Source: Arthrobacter sp. B6
GTDB taxonomy: Bacteria; Actinomycetota; Actinomycetes; Actinomycetales; Micrococcaceae
Direction: 5' to 3'
DNA: 64,000 bases
Assembly: GCF_001663775.1 (NCBI RefSeq)
Contig: NZ_KV467168.1
Coordinates: 2,607,846-2,671,845 of the forward strand
The notes below the pieces were generated by a model. The model was not told the DNA's origin. It worked only from the letters and a program-made list of their open reading frames with translations, and made no database searches. A program made the position numbers and the translations under genes. Each line of letters starts with the position of its first letter. The first letter of the stretch is position 1. Below, one piece after another: positions 8,361-17,035 of the stretch.

Positions 8361-8378
8361 CTACTACAAAAGTAGTAG
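8361..8378. promoter_or_regulatory. TetR operator overlapping a leaderless promoter
   Basis: Perfect inverted repeat CTACTAC-AAAA-GTAGTAG in the gap between the divergent TetR and monooxygenase genes. The -10-like TAGAAT (8376-8381) overlaps its right arm and ends 7 bases before the monooxygenase ATG, with no ribosome-binding site between. A repressor bound here would block RNA polymerase directly. Confidence 0.8.
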
Positions 8379-8388
8379 AATCGCACGC

Positions 8389-9444
8389 ATGGAAACAGTT
8401 TCGATTGTTGGCGGCGGCATAGCCGGCCTTGCCCTGGCCTGCTGCCTGGACCAGGATCGCTTTGAGGTGACGGTCACCGAGAAGCGGCCGGAGTTGCCGT
8501 CGGTTGGAACAGTGCTGGCCATGTGGCCCAACGCCCAGCGCGCCCTGGAAAAAGTGGGGGTCCTCGATGAGGCCCGAGCCGTGAGCCCGGTGATTGGAAG
8601 CGGATCCATCCGCAACGCCGCGGGCGAGCCCTGGGTGACCGTGAACGGCGGCCAGATGTTTGGCATTTCCAGGGTTGATCTCCTGCGACTGCTCGACTCT
8701 GCCGTCCCGGCCTCGGTCCGCAGGACCATGGGCCGCGTCCATGTGGTCCCATCCGGGGCCAGCCTGGTGGTAGGGGCCGACGGCGTGCGCAGTGCGGTGC
8801 GTCGCGGCGTCTGGGGTGAAAGGTCCGCAGCCCGGCCCACGCCGTACCTTGCCGTGCGGGGCACCCTTCCGGTGCCTGTCCGCCCGGAACATGTTGGCGA
8901 GTACTGGGGGCGCGGTGACCTTTTTGGCATCGCCGCTGCAGCCGCCGGCACCAACTGGTACGCGAGCTTTCGCTCCGACCTCGGACCGGACGGGATCGAC
9001 GTCGCGTCGGCCCTTGAGCAGGCACGGATCCGCTACGCCGGTCATGCGCATGCCATCCGCGACGTACTTGCCCAGGCAACCCCGGAACGTTCGCTCGCCC
9101 AGGGGATCTGGACCGCGCCGCCATTGCGGTCCTTCGTCCGCGGACGTGTTGTGCTGATCGGCGATGCAGCCCATGCCATGACGCCCAACCTCGGCAGGGG
9201 AGCGTGCGAAGCCCTGGTGGACGCAGTCACGCTGGCGGAACTGTTGAATGCCCTGCCGGTTGAGGAGGCATTGAGGTCATACGATCGCCGGCGGCGGCTC
9301 CGCACTCAAGCCCTGAGCCTCGCCTCCTCGGCGATGATGAGGGTGGCTCTGACGGAAACCGCCCAGCCCTTGCGGGACCGGCTCCTGACGCTGGCGCGGC
9401 GCCCGAAGGTGCGGGCCGCCGTCGTTACAGGTTCCCGCGACTGA
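8389..9444 (+). CDS. FAD-dependent monooxygenase (PHBH fold)
   Basis: 351 aa. N-terminal dinucleotide motif SIVGGGIAGLALA (residues 5-17), second motif VGADGVRSAVR (~127) and third motif GDAAHAMTPNLGRGACEAL (from ~259) place it in the class A flavin monooxygenases. It is somewhat shorter than average (about 380-400) in the middle domain. The substrate is unknown; control by an adjacent TetR repressor suggests detoxification or catabolism of a small aromatic or antibiotic-like molecule. It probably has a leaderless mRNA (TAGAAT 7 bases upstream of the ATG). Its stop abuts the stop of the convergent permease gene with no intervening base. Confidence 0.88.
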   Translation: METVSIVGGGIAGLALACCLDQDRFEVTVTEKRPELPSVGTVLAMWPNAQRALEKVGVLDEARAVSPVIGSGSIRNAAGEPWVTVNGGQMFGISRVDLLRLLDSAVPASVRRTMGRVHVVPSGASLVVGADGVRSAVRRGVWGERSAARPTPYLAVRGTLPVPVRPEHVGEYWGRGDLFGIAAAAAGTNWYASFRSDLGPDGIDVASALEQARIRYAGHAHAIRDVLAQATPERSLAQGIWTAPPLRSFVRGRVVLIGDAAHAMTPNLGRGACEALVDAVTLAELLNALPVEEALRSYDRRRRLRTQALSLASSAMMRVALTETAQPLRDRLLTLARRPKVRAAVVTGSRD

Positions 9445-11265
9445 TCAGCGCACGGGAGCGGCCGGTTCTGTGCCGGCCGCCACCAGTGCCGGGGAAGTGG
9501 CCGGATCTGGCGAAGCCCCAGCGGCGCTATTTTTGCGCCCTGCCCTGCGGCGGCTGGACCGGCCGTAGACGAGGTACATGGTGAGCCCCGTGATGACCAT
9601 CAACAGCACTGTGTAGACGAAGGTGTTCGCCACGCCCTCCACTCCTTCAGCCCCGTCTGTATTGGCTTTGATGACCAGGCCCAGCGGCTGGACGAGCGGA
9701 TGCGCGAGGAAAATGGCGGTGTCGTAGTCATCCAGCATGCTGTTGAAGTTCAGGGCCGCGATGGCAGCGGCGGCCGGGAGGACGATGGGCAGCAGGATCC
9801 GGCGGAATACATAAAGCGTCTTGGCCCCCATGATGGCCGCGGCTTCCTCCATCGAGGAGTTGACCGACGCGAACGAGGCCTTAAGCATCCGGAGTGTGAA
9901 CGGGATCTTGACGGTCACGAATGCGATCAGCAGGATCACCGTGGTGCCAGTGAGAACAGCGCCACCCACCAGCGGATTCGGGTGGTCGTAGCTGATGATG
10001 AGTCCGAGGGCGAGCAGCGCCGAGGGCAGGATCCAGGGAATGTGGAGCAGGTATTCGAAGACAGAGGCAACCCAGTTCCTGTACTTCTGCAGCAGCCGGG
10101 CAACCAACAGCAGGCCGCCCACAGCTATCACCGTCGCCAGCGCACTGTAGACGACGCTGATGACAAAGGGCCGCAGGCCCGACTCCTGGGTGAGGACCCG
10201 TACGTAGTTGTCCAGGGTCAGGCTGCCCGGGGAGATCTGGCCGGTCTGGATGGCGGCGCCGTCGGCAAAGGAATACAACACAATAAGCACCACGGGCAAC
10301 GTGTACAACGCAAAAAGCAGGTAGGCGACGGTGTGAACGGCAGCGTTGGCAACAGGGCTGCTGATTTGCTGCTTCTGCAGGGCCGAAGACACTTTGGACA
10401 GCGAGTAGTACGTGCCTCGTTTCTCGAATCGGGACATGACCGCGAGCATGAGGATGGTGGAAACGCCCAGGATAACGGCCAGCAGCGCAGCCAGGTCCCG
10501 GGAGGTGGGGCTGTTGGCGAACGTCAGGATCATGGGGGTGATGGTCTGGAACTCCCGGCCGCCCAGCACCTGAGGGGCGCTGAGTGCTCCCAGGCCGGTC
10601 AGGAACGACAGGATGGTGACGGCGAACAGCGTGGGTTTGAGCATGGGCAGCACCACGCGGCGCAGGATCGTCCAGGTGGAAGCGCCCAGGTTCCTGGCCG
10701 CCTCAATGGTCTGATAATCAACACCCTTGAGCGCGTTGCCAACGAACAGCATGTGATTGGTGGTCGTGGCGAACGTCATCACCACCAGTACAGCGAAGAA
10801 GCCGGAGAACCATGCCGGATCCATGCCGGGAAACACCGTGAGCAGCAGGGACGTGACAATTCCCTTGTCGCCGTAGATGAACTTGTAGCCTGCGGCCAGC
10901 ACGATGCCGCCGTAAATGAATGTGGTTGCGTAGCCCAGGAACAGGATGCGGGAGCCGCGGATCTTGAAGTAGTGCGTGACCAGCACAATGAAGATGCCCA
11001 CGACGTTCACCGTGATGGACAGGGCCAGTGCCAGCAGGAAGCTGTTGCCCAGTGACTTCATGGCCCGCTGCGAGGAGAACAACTTTTCGGCCGCCCGCCC
11101 GGAGAAGCTGCCGTCCGGAAAGAACGTTGCAATCAGGACGTTGAGGTTGGGCCACACCAGGAAGGCTGCGATAAACCAGGTGAGTACTGCGCCCACCATA
11201 AGGACGAAGGGGGAGCGGACCATGCTCCTGACGGAGCCGCCGTTCCTTACGGCAGCCCCGCTCAT
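9445..11265 (-). CDS. ABC transporter permease, two fused membrane domains
   Basis: 606 aa with about 12 hydrophobic helices in two homologous halves, each carrying an EAA-type loop (GVDYQTIEAARNLGASTWTI near residue 185; SSMEEAAAIMGAKTLY near residue 470). This FbpB/AfuB-type duplicated permease serves importers of ferric iron, thiamine, 2-aminoethylphosphonate or small organic anions. The C-terminal tail is basic, then Ala/Pro-rich. It overlaps the upstream ATPase gene by four bases, so the order is binding protein, ATPase, permease in one leftward operon. Confidence 0.92.
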   Translation of the reverse strand: MSGAAVRNGGSVRSMVRSPFVLMVGAVLTWFIAAFLVWPNLNVLIATFFPDGSFSGRAAEKLFSSQRAMKSLGNSFLLALALSITVNVVGIFIVLVTHYFKIRGSRILFLGYATTFIYGGIVLAAGYKFIYGDKGIVTSLLLTVFPGMDPAWFSGFFAVLVVMTFATTTNHMLFVGNALKGVDYQTIEAARNLGASTWTILRRVVLPMLKPTLFAVTILSFLTGLGALSAPQVLGGREFQTITPMILTFANSPTSRDLAALLAVILGVSTILMLAVMSRFEKRGTYYSLSKVSSALQKQQISSPVANAAVHTVAYLLFALYTLPVVLIVLYSFADGAAIQTGQISPGSLTLDNYVRVLTQESGLRPFVISVVYSALATVIAVGGLLLVARLLQKYRNWVASVFEYLLHIPWILPSALLALGLIISYDHPNPLVGGAVLTGTTVILLIAFVTVKIPFTLRMLKASFASVNSSMEEAAAIMGAKTLYVFRRILLPIVLPAAAAIAALNFNSMLDDYDTAIFLAHPLVQPLGLVIKANTDGAEGVEGVANTFVYTVLLMVITGLTMYLVYGRSSRRRAGRKNSAAGASPDPATSPALVAAGTEPAAPVR

Positions 11266-12329
11266 GGCAGGGCCACGGCCTGGTCCTGCTTGGCCAGCGC
11301 GGCTCCCGTGCCCGGATGGTATTGCAGCACGTGGCCCGGCTGGACATACAAAGTGGTTTCCGCGCCGACCTCCGGCTGGACGTTGCCGTCTTCCAGCACC
11401 AGCAGCCGGACGTCCGTGCCATGGCTCCTCACCACATAGCGGCTGTGCAGTCCGTGGTAGGTGCGTGAGGCCACCGTGCCGGGGAGCCCGACGGCGCGGC
11501 CACCGTCCAGCGGCGGCGTGAGGGACGCCTTTTCCACACGAAGGTAGGAGTTGGCGCCGGGGCTGAGACCGGCGCCGGAGAGCCGGTTCAGTTCCGCAAC
11601 AAACTCCGAGGTGAGCGGGGAACTGTCACCAATGAAGTTGCAGACAAACTCTGTGGCGGCCTGGTCATAAATCTCCTGCGGCGTCCCCACCTGTTCGATC
11701 ACGCCTTTGTTGAACACGGCCACGCGGTCACTCATGGCCAGGGCCTCATCCTGGTCATGGGTGACGTACACGGTGGTAATGCCGAACTCGCTCTGCAGGT
11801 CCTTGAGCTGCTGGCGGAGCTGGTGACGCAGCTTCGCGTCCAGGTTGGACAGCGGTTCATCCAGGAGCAGGATCTTGGGCCGCAGCACCAGGGCGCGGGC
11901 CACGGCCACCCGCTGCTGCTGGCCTCCCGAAAGCTCCGCCACATTCTTGTGCAGTTGCTCATCGCTGAGCTCCACCCGGCGCGCAATGTCGCGCACCAGG
12001 CGGTCGCTCTCGGCGGACTTTTCCTTCCGGACGCGGAGCCCGAACGCGATGTTCTCCCACACGCTCATGCTGGGGAACAGGGCATAGTTCTGGAACACCA
12101 TGCCCACCTGCCGTTTATCGCTGGGAAGCCGGGTCACGTTTTTCCCGTCCACATGGACGGCTCCCCTGGAGGGCTCGATAAACCCTGCCAGGGTGCGTAA
12201 CGCCGTCGTCTTTCCGCAGCCGGAGGGACCCAGCAGCGTGAAGAACTCCCCGGGCTTCACGTGAAGGTCCAGGTGAGGGATGGCGGTGAAATCGCCGAAG
12301 GAAACTTCGATGTTGTCCAAGCGGATCAT
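11262..12329 (-). CDS. ABC transporter ATP-binding protein (FbpC/PotA type)
   Basis: 355 aa. Walker A GPSGCGKTT (residues ~34-42), Q-loop region, signature LSGGQQQR, Walker B ILLLDEP and the H-loop THD are all present, so it should be an active ATPase. Residues ~240-350 form a TOBE-type regulatory domain. It energises the two-domain permease encoded immediately downstream, with a four-base overlap. The substrate is set by the binding protein encoded upstream. Confidence 0.94.
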   Translation of the reverse strand: MIRLDNIEVSFGDFTAIPHLDLHVKPGEFFTLLGPSGCGKTTALRTLAGFIEPSRGAVHVDGKNVTRLPSDKRQVGMVFQNYALFPSMSVWENIAFGLRVRKEKSAESDRLVRDIARRVELSDEQLHKNVAELSGGQQQRVAVARALVLRPKILLLDEPLSNLDAKLRHQLRQQLKDLQSEFGITTVYVTHDQDEALAMSDRVAVFNKGVIEQVGTPQEIYDQAATEFVCNFIGDSSPLTSEFVAELNRLSGAGLSPGANSYLRVEKASLTPPLDGGRAVGLPGTVASRTYHGLHSRYVVRSHGTDVRLLVLEDGNVQPEVGAETTLYVQPGHVLQYHPGTGAALAKQDQAVALP

Positions 12330-12374
12330 GGGAAAAACCTGTCTCGGTGGGGCTGCTGGGGCGGGGCGGTCTGG

Positions 12375-13460
12375 CTACGTCATGTATTCGAGCTCGATCT
12401 TCTCCACCCAGGCGCCCATGTTCTCCTGGACGAAGTCCCAGTCGATGTCCTGCTGCTTCACGTCGGCGAAGAACTCCACAACTTCCGGGTTGGCCTTGGT
12501 AGCTGCGGTTTTGTTGACCGGCATGGAGTTGAACTGCTGGGCAAACGCGCCCTGGACATCGGCGCTGCCGAACCAGTCAATGAACTTCTGTGCCTGTTCC
12601 TTCTTGTCGGTTCCCTTCACCAGGGCCACCTGCTCGACGGCGAGCGGTACGCCCACCGACGGCGCCACGGTTTCCACGTTGACCTTGAAGGACTTCTCCC
12701 GTTCGGCGATGATCGACGACGGCATTTGGCCCAGGTCCACCTCACCCGCTGCAATCCGGGCAAAAAGATCGGTCTTGGCCACGGCAGGGCTGCCATTCTG
12801 GAAGTACTGTTCCACCTGCTTCCAGCCCTCATCTGAAACGCCGAGGTCACCGGACTCGTCCTTGTAGCGGGTGAGGATGCCGGCGAAGACAAGCTGCGCC
12901 GTGGCGGTACCAAGTCCTGTCACGCGCTCATAGCGGTCCTTGAACTCCTCTTTGGTCCAGAGGTCTGTCCAGTCCTGCGGTGCGGCGTCCGCGGTGATCT
13001 TGTCAGAGTTGTAGCCGAGCAGGATGGCCTGCTTGACCAGTGGCCAATACGCCTTTCCATCTCCGCTGTCGCCAAGGGCCGTGTCCACTTCGCCTGCCCA
13101 TGCCGGATCATAGGGCTCAAGCGCGCCTTCGGCCTTGATCTGGGCGAAGTACATGTTGTTCAGGCCGAAGGCGACGTCGGCGATGGGGTTGTTCTTTTCG
13201 GCGATCAACTTGTTGGTGGCATCAGCGCCGCCGGCCCCCACCACTTCGATTTTGAAGCCGGCCTCGGCGGCCTTGGCGGTCAGCCATTCACCGCGGCCTT
13301 CGCCGTTGGAGTTGGTGTAAACCACCAGCGTTTCGCCGGAACCTGCCGGCGGGGCAGTGGACGCGTCACCTGACGCGGCGGGTGACGCGGCGCCCCCTCC
13401 ACATCCGGCGAGAAGGATGACAGCGACGGCGGCGGCAACCAAGGTCTGCAATTTACGCAC
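12375..13460 (-). CDS. ABC transporter substrate-binding lipoprotein
   Basis: 361 aa, starting with GTG. The signal peptide ends in the lipobox LLAGC with Cys20 as lipid anchor, followed by a Gly/Ser/Ala linker. The mature part, starting ETLVVYTNSNGEGRGEWL, is a periplasmic-binding-protein type II fold of the FbpA/ThiB/PhnS group. The tandem tyrosines that bind Fe(III) in FbpA are not evident near the C-terminal lobe, so I do not call it an iron binder; phosphonates, thiamine or sugar phosphates are possible. It is the first gene of the leftward ABC operon, with complex inverted repeats upstream at 13531-13570. Confidence 0.9.
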   Translation of the reverse strand: MRKLQTLVAAAVAVILLAGCGGGAASPAASGDASTAPPAGSGETLVVYTNSNGEGRGEWLTAKAAEAGFKIEVVGAGGADATNKLIAEKNNPIADVAFGLNNMYFAQIKAEGALEPYDPAWAGEVDTALGDSGDGKAYWPLVKQAILLGYNSDKITADAAPQDWTDLWTKEEFKDRYERVTGLGTATAQLVFAGILTRYKDESGDLGVSDEGWKQVEQYFQNGSPAVAKTDLFARIAAGEVDLGQMPSSIIAEREKSFKVNVETVAPSVGVPLAVEQVALVKGTDKKEQAQKFIDWFGSADVQGAFAQQFNSMPVNKTAATKANPEVVEFFADVKQQDIDWDFVQENMGAWVEKIELEYMT

Positions 13461-13530
13461 GATCAGGACTCATTTCTGGACTGTCAGCGGAGCATGTCCG
13501 GTCAGCCTATAGCCGGACAGGCCATTTTCG

Positions 13531-13570
13531 GGCTGTTATAGCTATCGATTTGATAAACAGCCGGGCTGTT
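13531..13570. promoter_or_regulatory. three-armed inverted repeat upstream of the ABC operon
   Basis: GGCTGTT occurs at 13531-13537 and 13564-13570, and the complementary AACAGCC lies at 13556-13562. The last two form a perfect 15-bp palindrome around one G. Located 70-110 bases upstream of the binding-protein start, this could be an operator for a regulator of the ABC operon. The rest of 13461-13718 shows no gene. Confidence 0.45.
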
Positions 13571-13718
13571 GAGTCTGGATGAGTCGGGAGAACGTTCAGG
13601 GCACGGTGCGTAAACGTGCGGTAAATGTTTGGGGAGCCGCCCCGCGAAGGCGGGGGACGCCGTCGTCGGTCCTCTGCGAGACTGCCGGGGAGGTGGCGCG
13701 TCCCCGTATTTTTCCGGC

Positions 13719-14222
13719 TTATGCCATGGCCGTGTGGGCGGCGCTGTGCGAGTCAATGGTTTTCGCGTAGCAGTAGGAGTGCGGCACTCCGATGTACGGG
13801 CCGAAGTTTGGCACACTTTCGAAGCCGGAGTTTTCGTAGAAGTTCCGGCCATCCGGCTGCGCCGAACCGGCCTCGGCCTTGATCCGGGTGATCCCCTGCT
13901 TGTACGCCTCGGCCTCAAGGGCGGCCAGGATGGAGCTGGCGACACCCGACCCCCGGGTGTACGGGAGCACATAGAGCCGTTTGATCTCCGCCGTGGTGGA
14001 ATCCAGCAGCCTCAGGCCGCCACAGCCCACCGGCTGGCCGGAACCCTTGTCGTACGCCACCAGGAACACGGCACAGTCGGCGGACGACGGCGGCGTGCCG
14101 GGTTCGTGGTCAGGGGTGCCAAAGCGGGCGTCCAGTTCTGCCTGCTGGGCCCTGCGCAGGTCGGCGCCCACGGGGTTCGACCAGGTGACCTGCCTGATGT
14201 TGAGTCGGGGATTGGTCTGCAT
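13719..14222 (-). CDS. GNAT-family N-acetyltransferase
   Basis: 167 aa from the ATG at 14222, preceded by ACGAGG at a suitable distance; upstream in-frame residues lack family character. The acetyl-CoA-binding motif region appears as KRLYVLPYTRGSGVASSILAAL (a variant of the R/Q-x-x-G-x-G/A loop: RGSGVA), followed by an AEAGSAQPDGRNFYENSGF segment typical of the fold's end. It probably acetylates an amine of a small molecule or protein; the substrate is unknown. Confidence 0.88.
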   Translation of the reverse strand: MQTNPRLNIRQVTWSNPVGADLRRAQQAELDARFGTPDHEPGTPPSSADCAVFLVAYDKGSGQPVGCGGLRLLDSTTAEIKRLYVLPYTRGSGVASSILAALEAEAYKQGITRIKAEAGSAQPDGRNFYENSGFESVPNFGPYIGVPHSYCYAKTIDSHSAAHTAMA

Positions 14223-14400
14223 GGCTGCCTCGTTTCGCCGAAGGATTATGCCTGATAAGCCTAAGAGGCCGCGGTTACCGCGGTGTTTCCTTCGCGTAAG
14301 CGCCCAGAGAACTGTGGGCGATGGCGCAGCCCCTGCCTCTCCCTTAAGGTGCCTCACAGTGGTTAGGCTGTCGAGATACCAGTTGGCCTAGGATTATCCG

Positions 14401-14913
14401 ATGGGTTCACCTCAAAGTGACGCTTCAGGATACTGGTACGGGCCCGATGGCCACGTGGACTCCGGGGCTGCCGTGCTGAAGGCGCTCCGCGACTACAGGG
14501 CGGCTGAGCAGACCGTTCGCCGGTCCACCCGGGACTCCATGGGGATGGGTGAAACGGACGTCCTCGCCCTTCGCTTCCTCCTGCGCGCCCAGGCGTCCGG
14601 GGAGACCGTCGTACCCAAGGACCTGAGCCGGATCCTTGGTATTACCAGCGCTTCAACCACGTCACTCATCGATCGCCTGGTCGCCAGTGGACACGTACGC
14701 CGCGAGGCGCATCCCACGGATCGCCGCTCCGTGATCGTTGTCCCCACCGCTGAATCGGACCAGGAAGTGCGAACCACCCTCGGTGCGATGCACCGGCGGA
14801 TGATGTCCGTTGCCGAAGGCCTTACTGCCGAGGAGGCCCGGACCGTGGTGCAGTTCCTCAGCCGCATGGCGGCGGCTATTGACGGCACACCGGCTCCGCG
14901 CAAAATTAGCTAG
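14401..14913 (+). CDS. MarR-family regulator
   Basis: 170 aa. The winged helix-turn-helix spans residues ~75-120 (VPKDLSRILGITSASTTSLI, then HVRREAHPTDRRSVIV, with the DxRS-like wing). N- and C-terminal helices would form the dimer. A TAGGAT -10-like box ends 6 bases before the ATG with no ribosome-binding site, suggesting a leaderless mRNA. The downstream gap carries an 8-bp inverted repeat that could be its operator, placing the zinc-ribbon-like protein and the kinase under its control; this is inference. Confidence 0.9.
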   Translation: MGSPQSDASGYWYGPDGHVDSGAAVLKALRDYRAAEQTVRRSTRDSMGMGETDVLALRFLLRAQASGETVVPKDLSRILGITSASTTSLIDRLVASGHVRREAHPTDRRSVIVVPTAESDQEVRTTLGAMHRRMMSVAEGLTAEEARTVVQFLSRMAAAIDGTPAPRKIS

Positions 14914-14932
14914 CCCACCTAGTTATATGTAA

Positions 14933-14960
14933 GCTTACGATTATTCGCAGTGTCGTAAGC
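14933..14960. promoter_or_regulatory. inverted repeat GCTTACGA-N12-TCGTAAGC
   Basis: Perfect 8-bp arms separated by 12 bases, centred between the MarR gene and the small protein/kinase pair. No T-run follows, so an operator is more likely than a terminator; the adjacent MarR protein is the obvious candidate. Confidence 0.6.
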
Positions 14961-14970
14961 ATGAGGAGTC

Positions 14971-15258
14971 GTGAGTGCGTTGGTAGGTTTTGCCGGAATC
15001 TGCGGGCCGGAATCGATGGCATGCCAGGATGAGGCCGCGGGGCCGGAGGTTCCCCTTCATTGCGGAACCCCCATGGAACTGGTCACGCCCGCGGTCGGGC
15101 CGAAGTCTGTTGGCTACACGTTCGAACCTCCGGTTGAGCCGGTCCTGCTGCCTCCGGTCTGGCGCTGCGGCTGCGGCTTCCAGCTTGACGCCTGGAACTC
15201 CACCCCGCAGCCAGGCCGCCTTTCGGCCACGGATCCCGTTTCTGCCCCGACCCAGTGA
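14971..15258 (+). CDS. small cysteine-rich, zinc-ribbon-like protein
   Basis: 95 aa from a GTG; GAGGAG lies only two bases upstream, so the TTG at 14980 is an alternative start. Cysteines occur as CG in PLHCGTPMELV (residue ~31) and as CGCGFQLD after VWR (residues ~68-70), a spacing that suggests a small metal-binding ribbon. Other cysteines near the N-terminus are not obviously paired. The stop overlaps the GTG start of the kinase (GTGA), so the two are translationally coupled and probably work together. Function unknown. Confidence 0.7.
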   Translation: MSALVGFAGICGPESMACQDEAAGPEVPLHCGTPMELVTPAVGPKSVGYTFEPPVEPVLLPPVWRCGCGFQLDAWNSTPQPGRLSATDPVSAPTQ

Positions 15259-16187
15259 AAGTGCCGGCAGCTGTCACCGCGGTGGGCGGCACACCCGAGG
15301 TTGCTCCTGGGGGCACCGTCCCAATCCTCGGCCGCTATCAGCTCCGCGAGCGGCTGGGCCGTGGTTCACTCGCGGACGTGTACGCCGCCACGGACCTCGC
15401 CGGCGGCCCAGACGTTGCGGTCAAGATCGCAGCGGATGCCGGCGCCAAGCAGCAGGCCAGGATCCACACCGAGGCCGCAATCCTGGCCGCCCTGGACCAC
15501 CCGGCCATTATCGGCTTCAAAGGGGAAGGCACCATGCCCAAGGGCTGCCCCCAGGCAGGACGTCCTTTCCTGGTCGAAGAACGCGCCTTCGGCACAAGCC
15601 TTTCGGAAACGATCCGGAATGCCGACGCCAACCGGGCCCACATCGCGGCCTGGGCAGCGGACCTCTACGACGGGATCAGCCGCCTCCATCGGATGGGACT
15701 GGTGCACCGGGATATCAAGCCTGCAAACCTGATGCTGAGCGGGCTGCGGCGGAGCCCGGTAAAGATCATCGATTTTGGCATCACCGCACGCGCAGGGACC
15801 CTTCCCGAACCGGGCATCTCGTCAGGAACCGTGCACTATATGAGCCCGGAACAGGCCTCGGGCCAAGCCGCCCACCCGTCCTGGGACGTCTATGCGCTGG
15901 GGCTGGTGCTGCTGGAGCTGTTGACCGGGACAAAGGCATATCCCGGAACGGCCGTGGAATCGCTGGTGGCACGCACTCTGCGCAGTCCCGAGGTCCCGCG
16001 CTCCCTGGGCGGCGGCTGGTCCGAACTGCTGCGCGCCGCCACTGCCATGAACGGGGCCGACAGGCCGACCGCCGCCGAGGCTGCAACCTTGGCCTCAAGG
16101 CTCATTCCGTCGGGGAGGCCGCGCCGCCGCGCCAAGTTACTGTCCATGAGCGCCGTCCGCGGCCTTCACCTCACCCTGCCGGCCTAA
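15255..16187 (+). CDS. serine/threonine protein kinase
   Basis: 310 aa Hanks-type kinase. The Gly-rich loop is GRGSLADVYA (~residue 35), the catalytic lysine is in AVKIA (K57), the catalytic loop is HRDIKPANL (D153), the metal-binding DFG is at D173, and the activation-segment end is MSPEQASG. All core residues are present, so it should be active. Unlike PknA/PknB there is no transmembrane helix or extracellular sensor; the protein ends about 30 residues after the kinase fold, so it is cytosolic. It is coupled to the upstream cysteine-rich protein by a GTGA overlap. Confidence 0.93.
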   Translation: MKVPAAVTAVGGTPEVAPGGTVPILGRYQLRERLGRGSLADVYAATDLAGGPDVAVKIAADAGAKQQARIHTEAAILAALDHPAIIGFKGEGTMPKGCPQAGRPFLVEERAFGTSLSETIRNADANRAHIAAWAADLYDGISRLHRMGLVHRDIKPANLMLSGLRRSPVKIIDFGITARAGTLPEPGISSGTVHYMSPEQASGQAAHPSWDVYALGLVLLELLTGTKAYPGTAVESLVARTLRSPEVPRSLGGGWSELLRAATAMNGADRPTAAEAATLASRLIPSGRPRRRAKLLSMSAVRGLHLTLPA

Positions 16188-16243
16188 AGCCGGACTGCTG
16201 GCCCATTCATCTGGTCCAGCGGGTGGTCCCGGGAAGCGTCCCC

Positions 16244-16915
16244 CTAAGTGGTCCCGCCGGTCGGGTCCTCGGCCGTAGGATCGGCAAAGGCAAGGCCGCC
16301 CACGGGGCTGCCGTCCCAGTGAATAAGCTTCCATCCTGTGTCAGGATCGCCTTCCAAGGCCACAATGCCCGTATTGGACAGGACATGGCGGGCAGCGAAC
16401 TCATGGTCGGCGCCGGCCGCGCGAAGGCCTGCCCATGTACGGATGGCGGCGCCGTGGCTGACCACCGCAGCAGCGGCGGAATCCCCGTTGCCGGCGGCGC
16501 GGCGGGCAATGCCCGTGATGGCGGCGTCGTACCGTTCGAAGAACTCACGGCCGTCCGGACCGGCCGGCATGCGGCGGTCCAGGTCTCCGGCAGCCCACGC
16601 GAAAACTGTGCTCATGTACCGCAGGTGCGATTCATGGTCGGTCAACTTTTCCAGTGCACCTGCTTCGATCTCGTGCAGGCCGTCCAGAACCTCAATTTCC
16701 AGGCCATGCAGCCGGGCCAGCGGGGCCGCAGTGACCTGCGTGCGAAGGAGGGTTGAGGCGTACAGGGCGGCGATGGGCTCGTTGGCCAGGGACCGTGCCA
16801 TAGCTTCGGCCTGCCGCTCTCCCAACTCCGTGAGCCCGGGCCCCGGATGGGCCGTGTCCAGCTGGCCGAGTACGTTGCCAGGGGTCTGCCCGTGGCGGAT
16901 AAGCAGCAACTTCAT
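16244..16915 (-). CDS. histidine phosphatase-family protein
   Basis: 223 aa. The phosphoacceptor motif LLIRHGQTPGN is at residues ~4-14 (RHG), with a conserved arginine region at LRTQVTAAPL, a catalytic glutamate in LHEIEAG and the second histidine in VVSHGAAIRTW. These are the four parts of the phosphoglycerate-mutase-like active site. It could be a phosphatase for a sugar phosphate or alpha-ribazole phosphate; the sequence does not decide. GAAACT lies 6 bases upstream of the ATG, a weak -10 for a leaderless start. Confidence 0.9.
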   Translation of the reverse strand: MKLLLIRHGQTPGNVLGQLDTAHPGPGLTELGERQAEAMARSLANEPIAALYASTLLRTQVTAAPLARLHGLEIEVLDGLHEIEAGALEKLTDHESHLRYMSTVFAWAAGDLDRRMPAGPDGREFFERYDAAITGIARRAAGNGDSAAAAVVSHGAAIRTWAGLRAAGADHEFAARHVLSNTGIVALEGDPDTGWKLIHWDGSPVGGLAFADPTAEDPTGGTT

Positions 16916-16970
16916 GTTCCCAGTTTCGCATCCCGCGGCAAGGCCGGGCGCCTCCGTGCGCGGGCAAAAA

Positions 16971-17006
16971 CGGCGGCGCCGGGCCCTGAGGAGCCCGGCG
17001 CCGCCG
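16971..17006 (-). terminator. intrinsic terminator of purB
   Basis: Perfect 14-bp arms (16971-16984 and 16993-17006, CGGCGGCGCCGGGC type) with an 8-base loop. On the minus strand the stem is followed at once by TTTTTG, a standard intrinsic terminator 30 bases after the purB stop. Confidence 0.85.
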
Positions 17007-17035
17007 TCGTACTTTTCCTGCCGTGGAGGCCCGCC

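Noticed and set aside
12375..13460. Calling the ABC importer a ferric iron transporter
   Set aside because: Permease and ATPase architecture fits, but the binding protein does not show the expected tyrosine pair, and no iron box or siderophore gene is seen.
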